From CAZPZZ01 sp964591245 (GTDB taxonomy: Bacteria; Acidobacteriota; Vicinamibacteria; Vicinamibacterales; UBA8438): a DNA stretch of 64,000 nt. A program made the translations under genes and the position numbers. The first letter of the stretch is position 1. The number at the start of each line of letters is the position of its first letter. Location of the stretch: assembly GCA_964591245.1 (NCBI GenBank), contig CAZPZZ010000001.1:1-64000 (forward strand). Reading direction: 5' to 3'. Shown here piece after piece: positions 8,962 through 17,761 of the stretch. The notes below the pieces were generated by a model. It searched no databases. It was not told the origin of the DNA and was given only the letters and a program-made list of their open reading frames with translations.

Positions 8962-10350
8962 TCAGGCGATCCCGAACTCGTAAAGATGGAGCAACACGAT
9001 CGCGAAGAGATACAAGGTTCCGCTGAATCCAATATTGCTGTAGGCCACCGCCCAGTTACTCACACCGTAGCGGGTGTTGAGAATCAAGTTCGTACCCGAC
9101 ATCGGGTTGACAGCGCAGCCAAGACCCCATCCCATGGCAAATGCTATGGCCACAAGCGTTGGATCGGACTCAATCGAAATCAGCAGCGGCGCCACCACGC
9201 TCACAATGACGACCGGATGGATGCAGATCAAAGACAAGACAATGAAAATGAGAAGTAACCCGCTGGCCTGAAGCGCCCCGAATTCAGTGACGGGTGTCCA
9301 CCCATCGAGACCGGCTACGGCGGCAACCAACCCCGACGCGAGCACACCCGCACCCAGGAACAACGCGAGTTCCCCACCCATTTCGGGTAATCGACGCGTG
9401 ACATAGACAGTCATCGCATGGCGTAGCCCCGCGAGGCCCCCCCGAGCCACCAACGCACCACACACCACCAGAGGCGTCAGGACCGTAATAAGCGACAGCA
9501 CTGAGATTTCATCGATCACGAGTACGCCCCCCATCACCGTCAGGGCCAGCACCACTGGCAGTCGGAGACTCTCGAAGTGAATGGGGTACCCGCGGAAATT
9601 CTCCAGGTCGTCCACGCGACCGCTGCGAGCGTACCAGTACAGGAGCAGGAGGCCGGCCATGGCCAACGGTAAACCAGACAGCACCAAGCCGAGCGGATTC
9701 GACCCCGGCGTATAGGCAAGAGCCAGCGCAACCCCACCAATGAACGGCGAATAGAAGGCCACGGCAGAAAACGCGCGGCTGAGCAATAGCGCCTGCTGCA
9801 TCCGCAGCGACGCCATGTGAGCCAACCGATCCGCCATGAGGATGAGTGCCGAAATATTGATAACGGAAGCAAAACCGTGCACACCCAGCATGCTCCGAAC
9901 GTAGGCGCCTATCCCCCGGGGCAGCTGCCCGTCCGCCTTTGTGTCTGACGGACTCAACAAGCGCAAGAGAGACACCGATGCGAGCATCGACAGAATCAGC
10001 TGGTTCCGCCCCAGCACGCTCTCGATCTGAACCGTGGCCCCATGCTCTCTGCCCCACCACAGCGCGACAAGACCAAGCGCGAAGAACACCAGGGTTTGGA
10101 TCCGCTGCTGCGCCCCGAGCCCAGGCCAGAGCAGTGAGAAAGCCCCCCAGGCGGCGGTTGCCGGCAACCAGGTGGGCCCCGCTGGCCAGCCCGTCGCAAC
10201 CATCGACGCCCCCAACATACAAGCCACCACTAACCCGGCAACCTCTCGGCGCCCGATGCCGCGCGATCCGGCCGGGCCAGATTCCGGTGTATACCCATCC
10301 CGACTTGAACTCCCACCTGCGGTGGGCTCCGCTGAAATCGCCGTGTTCAT
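8962..10350 (-). CDS. Multi-pass membrane protein, permease-like, family not recognised
   Basis: Protein of 462 residues starting at ATG 10350. The open frame extends upstream to 10593, but that part is unlike protein and would overlap the divergent TRAP gene. After a soluble N-terminus of about 35 residues there are roughly ten to twelve hydrophobic helices (for example VAGLVVACMLGASMVATGW, VVLALTVMGGVLVI, LLLIFIVLSLICIHPVVIVSVV). Two segments, FYSPFIGGVALAL and GCAVNPMSGTNLIL, are polar-interrupted helices of the kind that form ion or substrate sites in secondary transporters of the ion-transporter superfamily. The gene is divergent from the TRAP operon, with which it shares a 144-base upstream region. 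I infer an organic anion transporter or exporter with low certainty. It could equally be a regulatory membrane protein. Confidence 0.55.
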   Translation of the reverse strand: MNTAISAEPTAGGSSSRDGYTPESGPAGSRGIGRREVAGLVVACMLGASMVATGWPAGPTWLPATAAWGAFSLLWPGLGAQQRIQTLVFFALGLVALWWGREHGATVQIESVLGRNQLILSMLASVSLLRLLSPSDTKADGQLPRGIGAYVRSMLGVHGFASVINISALILMADRLAHMASLRMQQALLLSRAFSAVAFYSPFIGGVALALAYTPGSNPLGLVLSGLPLAMAGLLLLYWYARSGRVDDLENFRGYPIHFESLRLPVVLALTVMGGVLVIDEISVLSLITVLTPLVVCGALVARGGLAGLRHAMTVYVTRRLPEMGGELALFLGAGVLASGLVAAVAGLDGWTPVTEFGALQASGLLLIFIVLSLICIHPVVIVSVVAPLLISIESDPTLVAIAFAMGWGLGCAVNPMSGTNLILNTRYGVSNWAVAYSNIGFSGTLYLFAIVLLHLYEFGIA

Positions 10351-10449
10351 ATGGGAGTCGAAACAGGGTCGACAGGCCGCAACGTGGGCCGGGGATGAGC
10401 GCTTGAGGTCAGTCTGAATCTCTCTACAGGCCGCGACACGCGTATGTGA

Positions 10450-10461
10450 CGAGTATACTCG
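10450..10461. promoter_or_regulatory. 12-bp perfect palindrome between divergent transporter genes
   Basis: CGAGTATACTCG is a perfect palindrome 33 bases before the dctP start and 99 bases from the permease start. It contains TATACT, a possible -10 element reading toward dctP. Its position suggests an operator overlapping the promoter. No regulator gene is adjacent. Confidence 0.35.
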
Positions 10462-10494
10462 GTAGGTTCTCAATGCTTTGTAGCGGGTTCGTCC

Positions 10495-11628
10495 ATGGAT
10501 CCCATGACTGACCATAAGACGGCCGTCACCTGGAGTCGGCGGCGCATTCTGGCCTCTCTCGCCGGCGTGGCCACAGCCGCCCCATTGATTCAAGGGACGC
10601 GCGGCGGGTCAGACGACCACATCCTGCTGCGCTACACGGCGCACGTACCGAGTTCGCATGGACTCTATGCGAAGGTATTCCTACCGTGGGTGGACATCGT
10701 GACGGAACGCACAGGCGGCCGTATTCGGTGGGAACACTACGTGGACGGGTTACTGCACGGTGCACTCGAGGGCTTCAAGGCGGTCGCGACCGGTGTTACC
10801 GACTACACGCATGCCTACGCCACGTACCAACCTGGTAGTTTTCAGCTTACGCACGGCCTGCAGCTGCCGTTCTTGTTTTCGAGCTCTGGTGTCGCCGCCC
10901 TCGTTTCCGAGGAGTTGTATCCTACCTACCTCAAGGACGAATACGAGCGAATGGGCGTCTACCTGGCCCACTGCGATTCGACGACCGCCTACGATATCCT
11001 GTCGAAAACACCAGTCCGTACGCCGGAGGATATTCAAGGTCTGAAAGTCCGGTCGACCGGCGGTTTGATGGCCGAGATCCTTCGCCAGGTTGGCGCAATC
11101 CCGGTGGTCCTGGCTGCCGCCGAGACCTACACCGCGTTCCAACGCGGCATTATCGATGCGGTCGCGGTCAGCGCGCCCGACATGGCGGCCTATCGCCTGT
11201 ATGAAATTGGACGCTACTACCTCCCGATACGACTGACCCATACCGTCATTCAATACTGCCTGAGCCCACGAACCTTTGATCGTCTGCCCGCCGATCTACG
11301 CGTGCAGCTCTACAACCTGTATCGCCTCCGGGGCCAGGTAGCACACCGTAATTTCTACGGCGGTGAGCCCTTGCAGGAGGCGATCGATCTGCTCGTTACA
11401 GGAGGGGTGGAAATCCTCGTGCCATCCGAGGACGAACGCCAGCAGTGGGTCGACGCCGTGCAACCACTCGAAGACCGGTTCATCAGCGAAAACGAAACGC
11501 TGGGCCTACCCGCGTCGGCCTTTGTCCAAGAGGCCAAGCGCCGCGCAGCCGTCTATCGCGGATGGAGTGACCAGCAACTCTGGGACCATGTCTCCCGGCA
11601 TCCCGTCCGGGGAGTGATCACACTGTGA
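10495..11628 (+). CDS. dctP: TRAP transporter substrate-binding protein (DctP family)
   Basis: Protein of 377 residues. An SRRRILASL segment followed by a hydrophobic stretch (AGVATAAPLI) is a Tat-like export signal, common in acidobacterial DctP proteins. The mature part opens with LRYTAHVPSSHGLYAK and continues through the family segments FKAVATGVTDYTH and LKVRSTGG (the arginine that clamps a carboxylate ligand is the R in KVRS), then TYTAFQRGIIDAV, the loop that normally lines the binding site. DctP captures organic acids in the periplasm and hands them to the DctQM permease. The ligand cannot be named from sequence. It is the first gene of a three-gene operon; its stop overlaps the next start (GTGA at 11625-11628). 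Confidence 0.88.
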   Translation: MDPMTDHKTAVTWSRRRILASLAGVATAAPLIQGTRGGSDDHILLRYTAHVPSSHGLYAKVFLPWVDIVTERTGGRIRWEHYVDGLLHGALEGFKAVATGVTDYTHAYATYQPGSFQLTHGLQLPFLFSSSGVAALVSEELYPTYLKDEYERMGVYLAHCDSTTAYDILSKTPVRTPEDIQGLKVRSTGGLMAEILRQVGAIPVVLAAAETYTAFQRGIIDAVAVSAPDMAAYRLYEIGRYYLPIRLTHTVIQYCLSPRTFDRLPADLRVQLYNLYRLRGQVAHRNFYGGEPLQEAIDLLVTGGVEILVPSEDERQQWVDAVQPLEDRFISENETLGLPASAFVQEAKRRAAVYRGWSDQQLWDHVSRHPVRGVITL

Positions 11629-12173
11629 CCTTCCTGACTTGGCTCGACCGCGTGGCCAGCGAGATGGATCGATGGTCCGCCCGTCTGTCGTCGGTCCTCT
11701 TCGCACTCAGCATCTACGTCACCATGCCAGGGTTGATCGTCCTTGTCACGCTTGATGTCATCCTTCGATATATCTTCAACGCTCCACTGCAATGGGGCCG
11801 CGACGCGAACGGACTGTTGTTGATGATGACGATTTTCTTCGCGTTACCGCACGCATGGGACCGCGCGTATCACATCCGAATGGAGGTGTTCTACCTTCGT
11901 TTTTCAGAAACCCGGCGACGCGCCGTCGATGTTGTCTCCTCTGTCGCCGGCATCATTGTCTTCGGATTGATGGCCATACAGGGAGCCCGGTTCGTTCCGT
12001 TCATGATCCGGACGGGCGAGACCGGCGAGGACCTTGATCTCCCACTCTGGCCCTTCATGGGCATTCTGTCGATGTGCGCGTTCGTCATGGTCGCACGGGT
12101 TTTCGCTAACCCCCTCGGCCCTGAGCCGTCTCTCCCGCCTGCTCAGCCTCGGACCAAAGGCACCGACTCGTGA
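11625..12173 (+). CDS. dctQ: TRAP transporter small permease (DctQ family)
   Basis: Protein of 182 residues with four hydrophobic helices, the usual topology of the small TRAP subunit. The pattern LDVILRYIFNAPLQWGRDANGLLL in the first half is the conserved DctQ signature, and the following AWDRAYHIRMEVF matches the family's H-I-R-M/V-D segment. It pairs with DctM in the inner membrane and is needed for substrate passage driven by the sodium or proton gradient. The GTG start overlaps the dctP stop, and its own stop overlaps the dctM start by GTGA at 12170-12173, which indicates translational coupling of all three genes. The C-terminus carries a short soluble tail rich in Pro and Ser. Confidence 0.88.
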   Translation: MTFLTWLDRVASEMDRWSARLSSVLFALSIYVTMPGLIVLVTLDVILRYIFNAPLQWGRDANGLLLMMTIFFALPHAWDRAYHIRMEVFYLRFSETRRRAVDVVSSVAGIIVFGLMAIQGARFVPFMIRTGETGEDLDLPLWPFMGILSMCAFVMVARVFANPLGPEPSLPPAQPRTKGTDS

Positions 12174-13471
12174 GTCCCACCGTCGCGGGTATCGTCGGCA
12201 TCGGCGCGATGTTCCTTTTGCTCATGCTTGGTGTGCCGATCGCATTGGCCATGGCCGTCACCGGAGCCGTCGGACTCTGGATATTGGAAGGCGCGGGCCC
12301 CGCCCTCGCGCACACATTGCTCATCCCCTGGGACGAAGGCCGCAGTTTCGTGCTCGTCACCATTCCCCTCTTCGTCTTAATGGGACAGCTCGTTTTCCAC
12401 ACGGGACTGGCCTCCGACCTCTACGACGGAGTCCGTACCTGGATCAGCCGAATTCCGGGTGGGATGGCCATCACCTCGGTCATCGCCTGCGGTGCATTTG
12501 GCGCAGTGACGGGATCCAGCATCGCGACGGTCGCCACCATGGGCGCCATCGTGATGCCGGAAATGCGACGGTACAAGTACCACCCACGTCTCGCCACAGG
12601 TGCCCTCGCTGCGTCCGGCACCTTGGGCATCCTCATACCTCCCAGTCTCATTTTCATTTTTTACGGGGTGATGACCGAGACGTCGATCGGGGCGCTATTC
12701 ATCGCCGGTATCGTTCCCGGCATTCTGACGGCTGCCATGTTCTCGGCCATCATTCTGCTGAGGTGCACGATCTCTCCGGCACTGGGTCCTCCCGGACCAC
12801 AAGCTAGCTGGAGTGAACGCTGGCGCTCGATGGTGGGCCTCTTACCTATTCTGGGCCTGTTCTCTTTGGTGATTGGCGGGATCTACGGCGGTATTTTCAC
12901 CCCAACGGAAGCCGCTGGAGTGGGATGCACCGGGGTGTTGCTGACGGCCACGCTACGGCGGCGCCTCACGGCGCCCGCCGTGAGACGGGCGCTGGAAGAG
13001 ACCGCATTGGTCAGTGCGATGATCTTTGCGATTATCGTAGGCGGGTATCTCGTAGCAAGATTTCTGGCCGTGACCGGTATTACGGAGAACCTGGTCGCGA
13101 CACTCGTCGAGATGGAACTGAGCCGCGTGTCGTTCCTTCTGCTGCTCGTGGTGCTCTACCTGGCGCTCGGCGCGATGGTCGACGTGTTCGGCATGCTGGT
13201 CCTGACGATCCCGTTTGTCATGCCGGTCGTGGGCGAATTAGGGATCGATCCCATCTGGTTCGGTGTCTTCGCGGTCATGATGGCGGAACTTGCCCTGGTG
13301 ACACCACCTATCGGAGCGAATGTATTCGTGATGCGCCGCACCGCCCCGGAGGTTCCGATGGGAGACATCTTCCTGGGCGTGATGCCCTTCGTGATCGGCG
13401 AACTGATCGTAATCGCCTTGGTTATCGCATTTCCCGAGATCGCCTTGTGGCTACCTGGACGCATGCGGTAA
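12170..13471 (+). CDS. dctM: TRAP transporter large permease (DctM family)
   Basis: Protein of 433 residues with about twelve to thirteen hydrophobic helices, normal length for DctM. Family marks are LLLMLGVPIALAMAVTG at the start, GAFGAVTGSSIATVATMGAIVMPEM (the first hairpin with its small-residue GSS), GTLGILIPPSLIFIFYG, and YGGIFTPTEAAGVG in the second half. It forms the transport channel with DctQ and moves the acid delivered by DctP. It is the last gene of the operon; 154 bases with no clear hairpin separate it from the convergent VOC gene. The operon's position next to oxidative periplasmic enzymes suggests uptake of acids formed by them, which is inference. Confidence 0.9.
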   Translation: MSPTVAGIVGIGAMFLLLMLGVPIALAMAVTGAVGLWILEGAGPALAHTLLIPWDEGRSFVLVTIPLFVLMGQLVFHTGLASDLYDGVRTWISRIPGGMAITSVIACGAFGAVTGSSIATVATMGAIVMPEMRRYKYHPRLATGALAASGTLGILIPPSLIFIFYGVMTETSIGALFIAGIVPGILTAAMFSAIILLRCTISPALGPPGPQASWSERWRSMVGLLPILGLFSLVIGGIYGGIFTPTEAAGVGCTGVLLTATLRRRLTAPAVRRALEETALVSAMIFAIIVGGYLVARFLAVTGITENLVATLVEMELSRVSFLLLLVVLYLALGAMVDVFGMLVLTIPFVMPVVGELGIDPIWFGVFAVMMAELALVTPPIGANVFVMRRTAPEVPMGDIFLGVMPFVIGELIVIALVIAFPEIALWLPGRMR

Positions 13472-13625
13472 CGCGTTCGCCCGACCGACACGTCGATCGC
13501 GATTTGCTCTGCTCCCTGCACCCCGTCGCGGCCCATTCCAACCGGCTATCGACACAGAAGACCGGATGACCAAGGCCGTTATCCCCCACGGTATGGCTGA
13601 CGGGGCCGGAGAGGGGGACGCGCGG

Positions 13626-14480
13626 CTATAATCCGCGCAGCCCCTCGGTCAGTTCAATGGACACACCCCACGGGTCAGTGAGAAACGCGTAGCCAATCCC
13701 AGACATGTGCTCGGTGTAGGGCACGTCGAACGTAAAGCCCCGCGCAACAAGTTCCCGACAATAGGCCTCCAGATCAGTGATCTCGAAGCCAATATGGTCA
13801 AGCATGCGACCGCGGGTAGGCGCTCCGCCCCGGTCAGGATTGAACGAGAAGTTGAAATTGACACCTGGCAGGTCAACAGCGTCATAGCGCCAACGCATAC
13901 CGGACGTCCCCCCGAACGTCGACGCGTACCATGCCTGCGCCTCTTTGACAGCATCCTCCACGAGATAGAGGTGCAGGTGATGCGACGCAATGGGCACCGG
14001 CAACGGCTGATTGTGCCGCTCGGCCACCGGGGGCAGCCGACCATCTTCAGTGGTGAAGGCCAGATTGGTGGCCGTATCGTCGAAAAGCTCGATGCGTTCG
14101 CCCTCCGGCGAGAAAACGTTCGTCACGCCGGAGGTGGCGGCCGCCAGATCGAAATCGAGCCCAGCATCAGCCACCGTTTCCAGCGACTGCACCCGGAACG
14201 CCACGTGGTTCAGAATTGAGCCCTCGGTTCCGCCCGCCGGGTCGCCCTCGGTCAAAAAGACCAGGACGCCCGGGAACGTCACGACCACCGATTCGCCGAA
14301 GCCGCTTACATCACCACCCAGCGACTCCCAGAACCGTTGATTCGCGTCAAGGTCTCGCACGTAATAGTGCAGATGCCCCATCGCGACACCCGCCTCATTC
14401 GGTGCAGCCAGCTGCGCTCCAACCGGAACCGACGACCCCGCACATACGAGCAGCGCGAGAAGCAGTGGGGAGCCCCTCAC
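13626..14480 (-). CDS. Exported double VOC (glyoxalase-fold) protein
   Basis: Protein of 284 residues starting at GTG 14480, which overlaps the stop of the upstream HEGNY gene as GTGA. This start leaves a clean signal peptide (RGSPLLLALLVCAGSSVPVGAQ). Two VOC modules follow. The first has MGHLHYYVRDLDANQRFWESLGG and an ERIELFD glutamate. The second has SHHLHLYLVEDAVKEAQAWYASTFGG, MLDHIGFEI, TDPWGVSIELTEGL. Potential metal ligands (His, Glu) are present in both modules, as in dioxygenases and isomerases of this superfamily. Export of a VOC enzyme is unusual outside this group of bacteria. The reaction is unknown. Coupling to the HEGNY gene implies that both products act in the same process. 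Confidence 0.8.
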   Translation of the reverse strand: MRGSPLLLALLVCAGSSVPVGAQLAAPNEAGVAMGHLHYYVRDLDANQRFWESLGGDVSGFGESVVVTFPGVLVFLTEGDPAGGTEGSILNHVAFRVQSLETVADAGLDFDLAAATSGVTNVFSPEGERIELFDDTATNLAFTTEDGRLPPVAERHNQPLPVPIASHHLHLYLVEDAVKEAQAWYASTFGGTSGMRWRYDAVDLPGVNFNFSFNPDRGGAPTRGRMLDHIGFEITDLEAYCRELVARGFTFDVPYTEHMSGIGYAFLTDPWGVSIELTEGLRGL

Positions 14481-15487
14481 TGGCCGGCCGCCTCTTCCAC
14501 ACGGGCCCCCCCAAGCATGACCGGCATCGAATAATTGCCTTCGTGACACGCGTACTCGAACATCGGTTCCGGATTCAGACGCAGCGGAACCGTCGCTGTC
14601 CAGGGGCTCGACCAGGTCTCGGGATCAGTGACCGTAAACTGATATTCCAGCGTGTCTGCATCGACCCTCGTAAATCGTTCGACAAGGCGCGCACTCGCGG
14701 TCGTTCCCCGCCACTTCCGTTTTGCATCAAAGTTCCGCGTCTCCACCACGAGAGTGTCGCCTTCCCAGTGGCCACGAGAATCTCCCGACCACTGTAGGAC
14801 ATCGGGATCCAACTGCGAACGCCCATCGAGTGGAATAATCCGAGCGGTATTCACCATCTCGGTCATCACCACGACCGTATCCGGAGTCTGGAACAGCTGC
14901 ATGTTGTTGTTGTACGCACTGGGCGTAAAGGGAGGCCCTGCATTGAACCCCAGAATGCATCGAACACCTGAGCTGAAATCCTCCCAGCTGTCGGCGGGGT
15001 GCTCCTCACGATAGACACGCCGTGCCTCCGCTCGCCGTTGGCCATCAGCCGTCAAATTCGGATACCGACCATTCGGAGGATAGGTGATCAATGAGGTCTG
15101 ACGCGTTTCCACCGTGTTGGTGCCGACATCTATCCAGAACTGGTTGTACGAACCGGGTGCCCCACGGTGCTCACCGACAGTAGTCCGCCGGTCGACGTTC
15201 TCGCCAACAGTCGTCCGTTGGGGAGGGGCATTCCACAGCGCCTGCTGACGCGCTTCCTCTGCCGCATCCAGTTCCGCCGCCTCCTCGGGAGTCAGAAACG
15301 CCTTATCCCCATAGTGCTCAGGACGTTGCATCGGCGTGATCGTGCGAAAATCCCACACACCCTGCAGGTCGGGTGCCCCCCACGTCGTACGCGGTGCTCC
15401 GTTGCCGTCGTCCTGCGCTTGCGTCGACACGGCTCCTAGCAGAGTCAACGCCGCGATGACACTCCCCCCGATCAGTCGGTTTGTCAT
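14477..15487 (-). CDS. HEGNY-family exported protein, paralogue 1 of 4
   Basis: Protein of 336 residues. The ATG at 15487 follows AAGGAGAGAGGGT, so an upstream in-frame start at 15550 is rejected. The signal peptide ends at VSTQA. The family shares DLQGVWDFRT near the mature N-terminus, a YNQFW segment, a T-S-L plus P-P-x-GR segment, RCILGFNAGPP, an E-M-x-N/H-x-ARIIPLDG strand, SGDSRGHWEGDTLVVETRNF, LVERFTR, and YACHEGNY near the C-terminus. I know such proteins only as hypothetical proteins of Acidobacteria and some marine bacteria. The invariant His-Glu and Cys of YACHEGNY could bind metal. A short tandem duplication (RTTVGE repeated 10 residues apart, about residues 90-107) is unique to this copy. 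It is translationally coupled to the VOC gene. Confidence 0.75.
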   Translation of the reverse strand: MTNRLIGGSVIAALTLLGAVSTQAQDDGNGAPRTTWGAPDLQGVWDFRTITPMQRPEHYGDKAFLTPEEAAELDAAEEARQQALWNAPPQRTTVGENVDRRTTVGEHRGAPGSYNQFWIDVGTNTVETRQTSLITYPPNGRYPNLTADGQRRAEARRVYREEHPADSWEDFSSGVRCILGFNAGPPFTPSAYNNNMQLFQTPDTVVVMTEMVNTARIIPLDGRSQLDPDVLQWSGDSRGHWEGDTLVVETRNFDAKRKWRGTTASARLVERFTRVDADTLEYQFTVTDPETWSSPWTATVPLRLNPEPMFEYACHEGNYSMPVMLGGARVEEAAGQ

Positions 15488-15880
15488 ACCCTCTCTCCTT
15501 CTGTAAGACGCCATCCCGCCACGACGTCCGCGATCCGCCGTGTTGGCCAAGATGCACGCCGCAGAATCGCTCCAATCACCCTTCCCCTCTTAACCGAGGC
15601 ACCTGGGGGCACGGTAGACTAGAGCAGCCGCAGTGCTGCATCATCTATGACCGACGACGAGCGGAGGCGAGGGAAAGATTGTAGCGCACAATCCCGTCCG
15701 CCCCGCCGAACTCGGAACAATCGAGACGGCACCACCAGCGCCGTGATCCCAGGCGGCTGGCCAAGTTCAACCACCCAAGACAACGGCGTCTGCAACGACA
15801 TGCACCCAATAGGGGCCAGATTGAGGTATAAATGCAGCGTTTCGGACGTTGCATTCAAGAAGATCGCTGAGGATCCACTG
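15488..15880. other. Intergenic region between divergent HEGNY and DUF1800 genes
   Basis: These 393 bases contain no gene that I can support. The DUF1800 frame stays open back to 15647, but the translated leader is rich in Arg, Pro and Ser and precedes a good signal peptide, so I treat it as untranslated. A small inverted repeat, GATTGT-5-ACAATC (15677-15693), is a possible operator. TATAAA at 15827-15832 is a candidate -10 element for the plus-strand cluster but has no convincing -35. Confidence 0.4.
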
Positions 15881-17725
15881 ATGACCTCACCAACACCCAG
15901 GTACGTAACGATAGTGAGCGCGGCTCTCGTGCTTGCCCTTGGCGGACGCATGGCATTGGCCCAACCGCCACGCTGGTCACCAGGTCCGGCATCATGGGCC
16001 GGGGATCTGACTCCGATCACCGCCAGCGACTGGACGCCGGATCGAGCGGCACATCTGCTCGCGCGCGCGGGATTCGGCGGAACGCCGCAAGACATCCAGG
16101 CCCTCGCTCAGCTCTCTCCTGTAGACGCTGTGCGGTCGTTGGTCGACTATGGCAACATCGAAAATGGGCACCTTCCGCCATTCGAACATTCGGGATTATG
16201 GGATGAGGGGCTCTTGCACTTCCCGCCGAGCCGTCCAGCCGCGACTGAGCTTGCCGCCAGAAATGGCGAAAGCATGGGAGTCCGGATAAAGCCCGATCAC
16301 ATCAATCGGCACATGCAGCCGGTCTCGGACCGCTTCTTCTACTGGCTTCGGTCGACGTTGCTCGAAACCCGACGGGTCGGGTATTGGTGGGCGGAACGGA
16401 TGCTCGACACCCACCGGCCCCTCGAGGAAAAGATGGCCCTCTTCTGGCATGGCCACTTCGCCACGGCGGAAAACAAAGTGCGCGATTACCGGAAAATGCT
16501 CCTGCAAATCGAGACATTCCAGCGGCATGCCACCGGCAACTTCGGTGAATTACTGGTGGCCATTGCGCAGGACCCGGCGATGCTCTACTACCTGGACGCC
16601 GGAGTCAATGTGAAAGGGGCCGCCAATGAGAATTTTGCTCGTGAAGTCATGGAACTCTTCACGATGGGCGTTGGCCATTACACGGAACCAGACATCCGCG
16701 AGGCTGCGCGCGCCTTTACGGGCTGGAACTTCGAGAACCTCGACTTCGTCGTGCATCCCACGCTCCACGATAATGCCTCCAAGACTTTCTTGGGCCACAC
16801 CGGCAACTTCGACGGTGTCGACGTGTTGCAAATCATCCTGGAACAACCAATCACAGCCGAGTACATCGCGTCAAAAATTTACCGGTTCTTCGTACGGGAA
16901 GACCTATCGCCGGAACTGGCCGCCGAACTCGGTGATATCTTCCGCACTCACGACTACGAGATCCAACCGCTGCTCAGGACCATCTTTTCATCACGGGATT
17001 TCTACAGCGCAGCAAGCTACGGCGCTCACGTGAAAGGCCCAGTCGAGCATGTCATTACCTTGCTCAAACATCTCGACGCCAAAGACGTGCCTGGCGTGCC
17101 AGACTTTAATCGAACAACGACCGCACTCGGGCAACACTTATTGAATCCACCATCGGTGGCAGGGTGGGCTCAAGGACGGTCCTGGATCACCCCCGCGCTC
17201 ATCCTCGAGCGCGGCAACGTCGCCTTTGATTACCTCTTTCCTGACATCGTCAATTTCCGTGACCCCAACTTTCTCTCGCCCAGAGGGACCGGTCAAGTCG
17301 GTCAACGGTTACGGAATGGCTACGATTTCGGCAGTGCGATCGCGCTGAACGATCCCGCCAACATGTCCGCATTCGATCTCGTCGCGCTCGAGCGTGACGA
17401 ACTGTTCAACACCCGCATCTCCACCTATCGCGGGTGGGAACGTGCAGTCCGCAAGCTCATTCCGACACCGCGAGGCGGCGCGCGCATCGACTTCACCAAG
17501 ATGGTTCTCTCGTCAGGCTCAAAGACCACGAGCGAGGCGGTCGATTATCTGATCGGTCGGTTCCTGCGCGTACCGCTTGCGGCCTCCACCCGCGACGCCT
17601 TTGTGGCATTACTCGGGGACGAGTTGGGCACGTCGGACTTGACACGCGCGGAAACCTACATGGAGGATTCATTGCGCTTGGTCGCGCATATGATCTTGAG
17701 CACGCCGGAGTACCAGATCAATTAG
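15881..17725 (+). CDS. DUF1800 domain-containing exported protein
   Basis: Protein of 614 residues. The ATG at 15881 has AGGA eight bases upstream and opens a signal peptide (RYVTIVSAALVLALGGRMALA). The DUF1800 domain fills the rest: the HLLARAGFGGTPQDIQAL start, the EKMALFWHGHFATAENKV core, MLYYLDAGVNVKGAANENFAREVMELFTMG (the most conserved block), ARAFTGWNF, and the late LNPPSVAGWAQGRSWI. DUF1800 has no assigned reaction, but its genes are regularly followed by DUF1501 genes, as here (36-base gap). The WHGHF histidines and the ENFARE block are candidate active-site residues by conservation only. It is first in a plus-strand run that continues with DUF1501, a quinohaemoprotein and DUF3500. 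Confidence 0.88.
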   Translation: MTSPTPRYVTIVSAALVLALGGRMALAQPPRWSPGPASWAGDLTPITASDWTPDRAAHLLARAGFGGTPQDIQALAQLSPVDAVRSLVDYGNIENGHLPPFEHSGLWDEGLLHFPPSRPAATELAARNGESMGVRIKPDHINRHMQPVSDRFFYWLRSTLLETRRVGYWWAERMLDTHRPLEEKMALFWHGHFATAENKVRDYRKMLLQIETFQRHATGNFGELLVAIAQDPAMLYYLDAGVNVKGAANENFAREVMELFTMGVGHYTEPDIREAARAFTGWNFENLDFVVHPTLHDNASKTFLGHTGNFDGVDVLQIILEQPITAEYIASKIYRFFVREDLSPELAAELGDIFRTHDYEIQPLLRTIFSSRDFYSAASYGAHVKGPVEHVITLLKHLDAKDVPGVPDFNRTTTALGQHLLNPPSVAGWAQGRSWITPALILERGNVAFDYLFPDIVNFRDPNFLSPRGTGQVGQRLRNGYDFGSAIALNDPANMSAFDLVALERDELFNTRISTYRGWERAVRKLIPTPRGGARIDFTKMVLSSGSKTTSEAVDYLIGRFLRVPLAASTRDAFVALLGDELGTSDLTRAETYMEDSLRLVAHMILSTPEYQIN

Positions 17726-17761
17726 GCTGTTCGGAGACCCGAAACAAGGTAGACAGAGCTC

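Noticed and set aside
15647..15880. Longer N-terminus for the DUF1800 protein
   Set aside because: The added 78 residues are not protein-like and would bury the signal peptide; the ATG at 15881 has a ribosome site.
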